A stretch of DNA of 5,858 nucleotides from Flavipsychrobacter stenotrophus (lineage in GTDB: Bacteria > Bacteroidota > Bacteroidia > Chitinophagales > Chitinophagaceae): assembly GCA_947372365.1 (NCBI GenBank), contig CANBTK010000154.1, positions 1-5,858 of the forward strand, in the 5' to 3' direction. Made by a program: the position numbers and the translations under genes. The notes beneath the pieces were generated by a model. The model was not told where the DNA came from. It searched no databases and was given only the letters and a program-made list of their open reading frames with translations. This document shows, piece by piece, positions 1 to 5,858 of the stretch. Position 1 is the stretch's first letter. Each line of letters starts with the position of its first letter.

Positions 1-726
1 GAAGAAACGGCACTATTATCAAGCATAGAAGGCCAGCGCCCTGAAGTAAGGGTGCGCCCGCCATATCCTACACAGCAAGGCCTGTTCAACAAGCCAACGG
101 TTGTAAACAACGTGGAAACGCTGGCTTGCATACCCTGGGTAGTTAAAAATGGCGGCGCAGCATTTGCGGCAATTGGCAAAGGCAAATCAACAGGTACAAA
201 GCTGGTTTCGCTCGATGGTTTCTTTAACAAACCGGGCATATACGAAGTAGATATGGGTACGCCGCTTTCGGTTGTTGTAAATGAGCTGGGTGGCGGCTTC
301 AAAGAAAAGATAAAGGCAATGCACATAGGCGGCCCGTTGGGTGGCCTGGTGCCAGTTGATAAGATTGATGCACTCAGTGTTGATTTCGAAACATTTGCAC
401 AAAACGGATTTTTGCTGGGCCATGCATCAGTAGTTTGCCTGCCGGAAGCTTTCCCCATCATCAATTACATAGAGCACCTGTTTCAGTTCACAGCCCATGA
501 AAGCTGCGGCAAATGCTTCCCGTGCAGGCTGGGTTCTACCCGTGGCTATGAACTCGTAAACAAAGCAATTACAAGCGATTATAAAATGGACCGCGAGCTG
601 TTCACTGACCTCATAACTACAATGGAAATAGGCTCATTATGTGCGCTGGGCGGTGGTTTACCATTACCTATCCGTAACTCACTGAAGTACTTTGATGATG
701 AGTTGAAAGGGTATTTTAGGAACTAG
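1..726 (+). CDS. fdsB: NuoF/FdsB-type NADH-binding diaphorase subunit of NAD+-linked formate dehydrogenase (5' partial)
   Basis: The frame is open from base 1, so the true start lies upstream and 241 residues are visible. The first residues (EETALLSSIEG, then RPPYP) match the NuoF family's GEETAL segment near the FMN/NADH site, and NKPTVVNNVETL is a family signature. An SLBB-like segment follows at about residues 70-120 of the fragment. The C-terminal 4Fe-4S module has ESCGKCFPCRLG with C169, C172 and C175, and the fourth ligand C214 in SLCALGGG. Known members carry FMN and one 4Fe-4S cluster and exchange electrons with NAD(H). The protein ends about 27 residues after C214, so it lacks the extra C-terminal ferredoxin domain of bifurcating HydB-type subunits. 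Complex I NuoF has the same architecture, but the downstream formate dehydrogenase gene favours FdsB. A NuoE/FdsG-like partner is expected upstream (inference). The role is well supported; the exact complex rests on context. Confidence 0.93.
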   Translation, partial: EETALLSSIEGQRPEVRVRPPYPTQQGLFNKPTVVNNVETLACIPWVVKNGGAAFAAIGKGKSTGTKLVSLDGFFNKPGIYEVDMGTPLSVVVNELGGGFKEKIKAMHIGGPLGGLVPVDKIDALSVDFETFAQNGFLLGHASVVCLPEAFPIINYIEHLFQFTAHESCGKCFPCRLGSTRGYELVNKAITSDYKMDRELFTDLITTMEIGSLCALGGGLPLPIRNSLKYFDDELKGYFRN

Positions 727-749
727 TTCGGCATTAATTTCGCTCGCGG

Positions 750-1340
750 TTGCCAGTTTTGAATGTATTATTTCGTAAATTTGATAGAGTGAAAAATGCG
801 GAGAAGGTTCTACTGGATTTTGAGGTTGATAAACTGACAAATTCAATTGAAAATGCGATAACGGGTGAGGTTTTTGACACTGATATTATCGAAATGAAGG
901 CCAGTGATTTAAAACAATTAAAGAAAGCGGATTGGTAATTTGACTGGCATAAAGAGTTAAAAAAGGAAAACAGAAGGGTTTATAAATTAGTGACTTTCAA
1001 TAATCCCAAAATTGTGCACGGGCTTATTAGCATTGAAGATTGTAGCGATCATTTTTTCATGCACCTGATAGAAAGTGCGAAATTTAATAAAGGAAGGGCT
1101 AAAGTGTATAGGGGTGTCCCTGGAAACCTGGTGGCGTTTGGATGTAAGGCTGCTTTTGAAAAAGGATATGGTGGTGTCGTTACGTTCGTTGCGAAGAGCC
1201 AATTGATAGGCCATTACAAATTGGCGTTAGGTGCTAAACTAATAGGAGGGAATAAAATGTACCTCGATACAAAGGAGGCTCTGATTATAGTAAAACAATA
1301 TTTTAAAAATTTGAGTTATGAATCTCAAGAAACTGGATGA
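750..1340 (+). pseudogene. GNAT-like hypothetical gene interrupted by one in-frame TAA
   Basis: One frame stays open from 738 to 1340 except for TAA at 936-938. The first part (62 codons from TTG 750; TTG 759 is also possible) has FRKFDRVKNAEKVLLDFEVD and TGEVFDTDIIEMKASDLK. Directly after the stop comes protein-like FDWHKELKKENRRVYKLV, running without a shift into a 117-codon part that could start at GTG 990. That part contains ISIED, HLIESAKFNKG, RGVPGN, EKGYGGVVTFVAKS and HYKLALGAKLIGG, resembling motifs A and B of a GNAT acyltransferase fold. The intact product would be about 195 residues, and it recalls, from memory only, conserved hypothetical proteins of Bacteroidota. The likeliest reading is a nonsense-mutated gene. 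Alternatives are two separate polypeptides, stop readthrough, or a sequencing error. There is no ATG start and no clear ribosome site. Substrate and role are unknown; nothing links it to formate metabolism except position. Confidence 0.62.
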
Positions 1341-1500
1341 TAAGGATGTTGTGTTTCTGGATGAACCCTGGACTGATGAAGAATTGGTTCATTTTCGGGA
1401 ACTTCTCAAGAAAAGCAAGAATAGAAATTTTGACAAGGGATTAAAGGTGCCGGTTGTTGCTACGCCTGTTAAGGCTAAAAAGCAAGTATCGGCAGCATAA
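1318..1500 (+). CDS. Small hypothetical protein overlapping the GNAT-like gene
   Basis: This 60-codon ORF starts at ATG 1318, the only plausible start because an in-frame TGA lies at 1312-1314. It overlaps the end of the GNAT-like frame by 23 bases in another frame, which suggests translational coupling to that gene. The product has a charged, probably helical N-terminal half (DEPWTDEELVHFRELLKKSK) and a basic, low-complexity tail rich in Lys, Val and Ala. No signal peptide, membrane segment or metal-binding motif is visible. I do not recognise the family. The overlap suggests that it belongs with the GNAT-like gene as a two-gene cassette, for example as an accessory or antitoxin-like partner, but that is inference. 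It does not resemble the small FdsD subunit found in some formate dehydrogenase operons. If the upstream gene is dead, this one may be decaying too. Confidence 0.5.
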   Translation: MNLKKLDDKDVVFLDEPWTDEELVHFRELLKKSKNRNFDKGLKVPVVATPVKAKKQVSAA

Positions 1501-1501
1501 T

Positions 1502-1530
1502 TTGACATCCATTCACATTTAAGTTAGAAT
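1502..1530 (+). promoter_or_regulatory. Candidate promoter for the formate dehydrogenase catalytic subunit gene
   Basis: TTGACA (1502-1507) and TAGAAT (1525-1530) are separated by 17 bases, close to the classic housekeeping -35/-10 layout. Transcription would begin near 1537, leaving a leader of only about 9 A-rich bases before ATG 1546. Bacteroidota promoters usually follow a TTTG and TAnnTTTG pattern. TTTG occurs at 1501-1504 and TAAGTTAG (1520-1527) matches the second box with one mismatch, but the 15-base gap is shorter than expected. Its position just after the small overlapping gene suggests an internal promoter that frees the catalytic subunit gene from readthrough. A chance match is possible. 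Confidence 0.33.
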
Positions 1531-1545
1531 AGAAAAACAACCACA

Positions 1546-4359
1546 ATGAGCAAGCAATATTATGTAGATAATAAGCCGGGTAGTGGCGCATCTTCTTCGG
1601 GTAAGGAGCCAATACCTGTTACGGCTAAAGTTGCCTATATAGATGACCAGCCTTACGAAATAAAGGACGGGGAAACCATCATATCCCTCATGAGAAGGAA
1701 CTTTGGAAAAACCGTTGTCCCTACATTATGCGATGCTCCCAACCTCGATCCATTTGGGTCATGTAGGGTATGCAGTGTAGATGTGGCACTTACAAAAGGC
1801 GGCCCAGCTAAAGCTATGGCTTCCTGCCATACGCCTGTTATGCCGGGCTCATATATTTACCCGGAATCAGACCGCATACAGAAACTAAGAAAGAACATTA
1901 TAGAGCTGGTACTTACGGACCATCCGCTCGATTGCCTTACCTGCGAAGTAAATAACAATTGCGAGCTACAGACTGTAGCGGCAAGGGTGGGCATTCGCGA
2001 TGTACGTTATCCCGAAGGCAAGAACCACCTCTATAAAAAAGAAGAGAAGGACCACAGCCATGCTTACATGACATCGGACTTTTCGAAGTGCATTAACTGC
2101 TACCGTTGTGTGCGGGCGTGCGATGAAGTGCAGGGCCAATTCGTGCTCAGCATGGGTGGCCGCGGCTTTGATAGCCACATCATAAAAGGCATAGAACAGA
2201 ATTTTGAGCAGTCGGATTGTGTGAGCTGCGGTGCATGTGCGCAGGCTTGCCCTACGTCGGCAATCTCTGATATTTTCGAATCCAAATCTATTCAGGTTGA
2301 CGAAAAGATACGTACCGTTTGTACGTATTGCGGCGTAGGTTGCAACCTTGAGGTTGCTGTAAAAGGCGGCAAAGTAAAATCAATACAAGCACCTTACGAA
2401 TCGGAAACCAACCAGGGGCATACCTGCCTTAAGGGCCGTTTTGCATTTTCTTTCTATAACCATCCTGAGCGCCTTACATCACCATTGCTGAAGAAGAATG
2501 GGGAATTTGTTGAGGTGGGCTGGGATGAGGCTTATGATTACATAGCATCAGAAATGCACCGCATCAAAGCTAAATATGGGCCTGATTCTATTGGCGCGAT
2601 ATCATCAGCCCGCGGCACTAACGAGGAGAACTACCTGCTGCAGAAATTTCAGCGTGTAGTTATAGGCACTAATAATATTGACAGTTGCGCCCGTGTATGC
2701 CACTCACCAACGGCATTGGGCATGCAGCGTACCTTCGGTACAGGTGCCGCAACTAATTCCATAAAGGATATTAAAAAGGCCGATTGCATTATGGTAATTG
2801 GTGCGAACCCTACATCAGGGCATCCGGTTACAGGTGCTAAGATCAAGCAATTTGCAGTAAGTGGCAAGCCAAGTATTGTCATAGACCCCCGCCGTACCGA
2901 ATTGGCTAAGTATGCTACTTATCATTTGCAACTGCGCCCGGGCACTAACGTTGCAGTTCTCAATATGATGCTGTATTACATTATTGTTGAAGGGCTGGAA
3001 GATAAGGGCTTCATCGAGACGCGCACTGAGGGTTACGAAGATTTTAAACAGAACATCCTGAACCTCAATATTGAGGAGATGGAAAAGATATCGGGTGTTG
3101 ACAGGGAGTTGGTGCGCAAAGCAGCAATTGCCTACGCATCTGCACCTAATGCTATGAGTTTCCATGGCCTGGGTGTCACAGAGCATTCGCAGGGGACATT
3201 TGCTATTATGCAGATAACCGACCTGGCAATGATTACCGGCAATATTGGCCGCCCGGGAGTAGGGGTTAACCCGCTTCGTGGGCAGAACAATGTGCAGGGC
3301 GCTGCCGATATGGGTTGCCAGCCGCACCAGGGCGCTGGTTACTACGATGTAACCGACCCTGTTTACCACAAGAAATACGAAGAGTTTTACGATGCCAAAT
3401 TGCCAAACTATGTGGGCTTAAAAACGCCACAGATGTACCAGGCTGCCCTTGATGGCAAACTGAAGGCGATGTGGTCCATTGGTGAAGATATGGCGCAGAC
3501 TGACCCTAACACGCACCATGTAAAGGCTGCTATTGCACAGTTGGAATTGTTCGTGGTACAAGAGCTGTTTATGACCGAAACTGCTAAGCTGGCACACGTA
3601 GTGCTGCCGGCATCTTCGTTCCTGGAAAAGGAAGGTACTTTTACCAATGGCGAAAGAAGGATTCAAAAAGTAAATAAGGTAGTAGAGCCGATACGCGGCA
3701 CAAAATCTGACGGGCAAATAATAGTAGAAGTGATGAACCGCATGGGTTACCCGCAGCCGGAATACAGTGCGGAATCTGTGCTGGAAGAAGTATCGCGTAT
3801 AGTGCCTTTCTTTGAAGGTGTTAAGTGGAGCGAACTGGGCACTAACGGTAAACAATGGCCGGTAAACAAAGACGGGGTAGGTACCGATATCCTGCACGTT
3901 GGCACATTTAAGCGCGGCCTGGGCAAGTTCGTTTATAACGACTGGAAAGAGTCGGAGGAAATAGTGAAAAACGGCAAGGAATTCCCATACATAATTACTA
4001 CAAACCGCGAGCTGGAGCATTACAATTGCGGTACCATGACCCGCAGGACAAACAACGCCAAAATTGTTACAGTAGATGTGCTGCTTATAAACCCTGCCGA
4101 TGCGGCTAAACACAATATTGTGGAAGGCGATATGGTTTGTGTAGAGTCAGCCCGTGGCAAGATAGATGTAATGGCACATGTTACCGATGAAGTGAAGCCC
4201 GGCGTGCTTAGCAGTACGTTCCACTTCCCTGAAATAGCTATGAACAACATCACATCAAGCGAGTGCGATAGCCAGGCGCTGTGCCCCGAATATAAGGTTG
4301 TGGCATGCAACATAAGAAAGAGCAAAGGGGAATATAAGAATATGAAAGTGATGGCATAA
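1546..4359 (+). CDS. fdsA: NAD+-dependent formate dehydrogenase catalytic (alpha) subunit, cysteine type
   Basis: This 937-residue cytosolic protein oxidises formate to CO2 at a Mo/W-bis-MGD centre; its length suits FdsA/FdhA proteins. Visible cofactor sites, in order, are a NuoG-like 2Fe-2S domain (C62, C73, C76, C94), a His-Cys3 4Fe-4S site (H126, C130, C133, C139), two ferredoxin-type 4Fe-4S motifs (C182, C185, C188, C192 and C225, C228, C231, C235), and the Mo-proximal 4Fe-4S site (C259, C262, C266, C294). In CARVCHSPT, C385 sits where E. coli FdhF has selenocysteine 140, followed by H386. R578 in NPLRGQNNVQGA matches FdhF R333, with the same 193-residue spacing. A molybdopterin dinucleotide-binding domain fills roughly residues 810-930. 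There is no Tat signal. ATG 1546 follows an A-rich leader without Shine-Dalgarno, and residues 10-25 form a Ser/Gly-rich non-conserved tail. Electrons should pass to the FdsB-like subunit encoded upstream. Function is highly likely; Mo versus W cannot be told. Confidence 0.95.
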   Translation: MSKQYYVDNKPGSGASSSGKEPIPVTAKVAYIDDQPYEIKDGETIISLMRRNFGKTVVPTLCDAPNLDPFGSCRVCSVDVALTKGGPAKAMASCHTPVMPGSYIYPESDRIQKLRKNIIELVLTDHPLDCLTCEVNNNCELQTVAARVGIRDVRYPEGKNHLYKKEEKDHSHAYMTSDFSKCINCYRCVRACDEVQGQFVLSMGGRGFDSHIIKGIEQNFEQSDCVSCGACAQACPTSAISDIFESKSIQVDEKIRTVCTYCGVGCNLEVAVKGGKVKSIQAPYESETNQGHTCLKGRFAFSFYNHPERLTSPLLKKNGEFVEVGWDEAYDYIASEMHRIKAKYGPDSIGAISSARGTNEENYLLQKFQRVVIGTNNIDSCARVCHSPTALGMQRTFGTGAATNSIKDIKKADCIMVIGANPTSGHPVTGAKIKQFAVSGKPSIVIDPRRTELAKYATYHLQLRPGTNVAVLNMMLYYIIVEGLEDKGFIETRTEGYEDFKQNILNLNIEEMEKISGVDRELVRKAAIAYASAPNAMSFHGLGVTEHSQGTFAIMQITDLAMITGNIGRPGVGVNPLRGQNNVQGAADMGCQPHQGAGYYDVTDPVYHKKYEEFYDAKLPNYVGLKTPQMYQAALDGKLKAMWSIGEDMAQTDPNTHHVKAAIAQLELFVVQELFMTETAKLAHVVLPASSFLEKEGTFTNGERRIQKVNKVVEPIRGTKSDGQIIVEVMNRMGYPQPEYSAESVLEEVSRIVPFFEGVKWSELGTNGKQWPVNKDGVGTDILHVGTFKRGLGKFVYNDWKESEEIVKNGKEFPYIITTNRELEHYNCGTMTRRTNNAKIVTVDVLLINPADAAKHNIVEGDMVCVESARGKIDVMAHVTDEVKPGVLSSTFHFPEIAMNNITSSECDSQALCPEYKVVACNIRKSKGEYKNMKVMA

Positions 4360-4378
4360 CAACCTTGAATTTATAGAG

Positions 4379-4421
4379 CAACTCACTACGCCTTCCAAGG
4401 GTATAGTGAGTTGTCTTTTTT
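4379..4421 (+). terminator. Rho-independent terminator after the formate dehydrogenase gene
   Basis: A perfect 10-bp inverted repeat (CAACTCACTA at 4379-4388, TAGTGAGTTG at 4404-4413) encloses a 15-base loop that can form a small inner CCT/AGG stem. It is followed by a T-rich tail with six Ts at 4416-4421. It begins 20 bases after the stop codon, so it most likely ends the formate dehydrogenase transcript. The other side lacks a comparable T-tract for the minus strand, so termination of the convergent kinase gene here is less likely. Confidence 0.85.
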
Positions 4422-4712
4422 CTAGGCCCATCTCATCAGGGGATTGTCATAAAATGCGCCTGACCAGGCCGCGAAAATTGATTGAGCATGATGATTGTTA
4501 TAATTGCAGATGTTCGCTAAAAACAATCCGCAGGTATCAGGTTTTATCGAAAAACCATTGGATATAAAGGAGTTGAAGTGTATTTTCCCCGGCCAGATTG
4601 TTCATCTATGATGTTATTGCCGATAAAGCGGTACAAAGAAAATAGAATGGCGCAGGTACACACCATGCCTGATATGTCAGGGCTTAATATGAAAGCTAAT
4701 ATAGGTTTTCAG
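4422..4712. other. Convergent intergenic region without a convincing gene
   Basis: This stretch of about 290 bases separates the formate dehydrogenase terminator from the 3' end of the kinase gene. Short open frames exist on the plus strand. One is 33 codons from ATG 4510 and contains VSGFIEKPLDIKELK, which resembles the end of a response-regulator receiver domain. Another contains MPDMSGLNMKA near 4664-4696, which resembles the receiver phosphorylation-site loop, but it runs on antisense into the kinase gene. Neither has a full domain or a supporting start. A small imperfect hairpin at 4456-4472, with four Ts following it on the minus strand (4451-4454), could be a weak terminator for the kinase gene. 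Nothing else stands out. Confidence 0.55.
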
Positions 4713-5858
4713 CTACTGCTTTTTACCCTTGCCCGAAATGAACTTCAAAATGGTCCTATGCAGGTTATCAGGGTTAATTGGTTTGAAAATAATATCAACA
4801 ATACCTATTTCTTTAAACTTTTCCTGCATACCAGCGGATGTAGACGCCGTTAAGGGAAAAATGGGTATGTCCTTGTTGAATTTCCTTATTTCGGTACTGG
4901 CGGTAAGTCCATCCATTACGGGCATTTGCACGTCCATGAGTATCAAGTCATAATTCCCGTTTTTTACTTTCTCTACAGCAATGGCACCATTCTCGGCAAC
5001 CGTTACATCAGCGCTCCAGTTCGATAGCATTTTTTTAGCAAGTATTGAATTAAAGGCCACGTCTTCCACCAATAAGATCTTAACGCCACCAAGCCCTTCC
5101 TTCTCCATTTTGGCATCATTCACCTCAATTTCTTTCAGGTCACTTTTTTCAAACCAGATCGAGAAATGAAATTTAGAACCTTTTCCCTCTTCACTTTCTA
5201 CCTGTATTTCGCTGCCCAGCAAACCAAGCAATCTTTTAATGATTGCCAGCCCGAGGCCAGAACCGCCAAACTCCCTTGTGATATACTTGTGGGCTTGAGT
5301 GAAGCGTTCAAAAATATGGCGCTGATTTTCTTCGCTGATGCCTATCCCGTTATCCGAAACGGAAAAATAAATTTCGGCTTTATTTCCGCTCGTCGATTTT
5401 AGCATCAATTCAAGGGTTATACGCCCATTTTTGGTGAATTTTATTGCGTTAGATACCAGGTTATTTAAAACCTGCGACAGCCGGGTAATATCACCCTTCA
5501 GGAAGTTAGGGACATCCTCATCAAACATTACTTTTATTACATTGCCATTCTCATCAGCCCTTATTTTATTGGCAAGCTTTATGTCATTCAGTAATGCACG
5601 GATATCGAAGTCACTTTCAGCAAAAATAATTTTGCCTTCCTCAATTTTACTGAAATCAAGCACATCGTTTATCAGGCTTAATAAATTCCTGGCTGAGATC
5701 TGGAGAATATTCAGGTATTCAACCTGGGTGGGTTGTGGGTTTTCATTAATGAGCAGGTGTATATAACCGATTATGGCATTGAGGGGTGTCCGTATCTCGT
5801 GGCTCATTACCGAAAGGAAATCACTCTTAGCTTTTGACGCGTTTTCAGCCGCTTCTTT
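4713..5858 (-). CDS. Hybrid sensor histidine kinase with C-terminal receiver domain (5' partial)
   Basis: The frame is open to the window edge, so the sensor part is missing and 381 residues are visible. A short helix (KEAAENASKAKSDFLSVM) leads into a HisKA domain with the H-box SHEIRTPLNAIIGY; the phospho-accepting His is residue 20 of the fragment (5799-5801). The HATPase_c domain shows the N-box (LNNLVSNAIKF), DNGIGIS and GGSGLGLAI. After a charged linker, a receiver domain runs from about residue 258 to 375. It has the acidic pair E265-D266 in LLVED, the phospho-accepting Asp309 in LMDVQMPVMDG (codon 4932-4934), T337 in LTAS and K359 in FKPI, so all catalytic residues are present. The protein would autophosphorylate on His and relay phosphate to its own receiver. 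No output DNA-binding domain or Hpt domain is visible in the fragment. ATG 5805 lies inside the H-box and is not the start. It converges on the formate dehydrogenase genes; a regulatory link is not shown. Its signal is unknown. Confidence 0.95.
   Translation of the reverse strand, partial: KEAAENASKAKSDFLSVMSHEIRTPLNAIIGYIHLLINENPQPTQVEYLNILQISARNLLSLINDVLDFSKIEEGKIIFAESDFDIRALLNDIKLANKIRADENGNVIKVMFDEDVPNFLKGDITRLSQVLNNLVSNAIKFTKNGRITLELMLKSTSGNKAEIYFSVSDNGIGISEENQRHIFERFTQAHKYITREFGGSGLGLAIIKRLLGLLGSEIQVESEEGKGSKFHFSIWFEKSDLKEIEVNDAKMEKEGLGGVKILLVEDVAFNSILAKKMLSNWSADVTVAENGAIAVEKVKNGNYDLILMDVQMPVMDGLTASTEIRKFNKDIPIFPLTASTSAGMQEKFKEIGIVDIIFKPINPDNLHRTILKFISGKGKKQ

Noticed and set aside
1318..1500. 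Possible FdsD-like small subunit of formate dehydrogenase
   Set aside because: Size and operon position fit, but the sequence shows no FdsD-like features, and its overlap ties it to the GNAT-like gene instead.
2680..2760. Selenocysteine site in the formate dehydrogenase catalytic subunit
   Set aside because: The ligand codon at 2698-2700 is TGC (cysteine), not TGA, so no selenocysteine insertion element is needed.
2815..4113. Long open frames on the minus strand antisense to the formate dehydrogenase gene (184 and 231 codons)
   Set aside because: They lie fully inside a gene with clear domain content, are rich in Cys, His, Phe and Tyr in patterns typical of antisense frames, and show no recognisable domain.
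4456..4472. Imperfect hairpin as a minus-strand terminator for the kinase gene
   Set aside because: The stem has only six pairs with a bulge, only four Ts follow it on the minus strand, and it lies about 240 bases past the kinase stop. It is too weak to call as a feature.
4669..4682. Short inverted repeat CCTGA/TCAGG with a 4-base loop
   Set aside because: A five-pair stem with no T-tract on either side is expected by chance and has no supporting context.
4578..4853. 91-codon plus-strand frame starting at GTG
   Set aside because: It runs antisense into the 3' end of the well-supported kinase gene, has a poor start and no coherent domain. Only its MPDMSGL stretch drew attention.
5805..5807. 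ATG as start of a complete histidine kinase
   Set aside because: The codon lies inside the H-box, and the open frame continues upstream to the window edge with typical pre-H-box helix residues, so the gene is truncated by the window.

Overview
The window reads as chromosomal DNA of a Bacteroidota bacterium. This is inferred from A-rich leaders without a Shine-Dalgarno sequence, protein style, and a hybrid histidine kinase typical of the phylum; no rRNA or other decisive marker is present. It carries the 3' part of a soluble NAD+-linked, molybdenum (or tungsten) formate dehydrogenase locus, followed convergently by a hybrid sensor kinase.

Region 1-726 is the C-terminal half of a NuoF/FdsB-type diaphorase subunit, which passes electrons to NAD+. 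Region 1546-4359 is a complete 937-residue FdsA/FdhA-type catalytic subunit. Its NuoG-like iron-sulfur N-terminus is fused to a formate dehydrogenase molybdopterin domain with cysteine at the metal-ligand position. Together, and with a NuoE/FdsG-like subunit expected upstream of the window, they would form a cytosolic complex. Formate would be oxidised at the Mo/W-bis-MGD site, and electrons would run through the iron-sulfur chain to FMN and NAD+.

Between these two subunit genes lies an AT-richer stretch of about 770 bp (727-1500) unrelated to formate metabolism. It holds a GNAT-like gene interrupted by a single in-frame TAA (936-938) and a 60-codon gene overlapping its 3' end. A near-consensus -35/-10 pair (1502-1530) lies just upstream of the catalytic-subunit gene, so that gene may have its own promoter.

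A strong intrinsic terminator (4379-4421) closes the formate dehydrogenase unit. About 290 bp of intergenic DNA (4422-4712) hold no convincing gene, only two short peptides resembling response-regulator receiver motifs. On the minus strand, 4713-5858 encodes the C-terminal 381 residues of a hybrid histidine kinase (HisKA, HATPase_c, receiver); its sensor part lies beyond the window.

No tRNA, rRNA, CRISPR array, insertion sequence or clear new defence system was seen. The most unusual item is the interrupted GNAT-like gene with its overlapping small partner, sitting inside a formate dehydrogenase operon.
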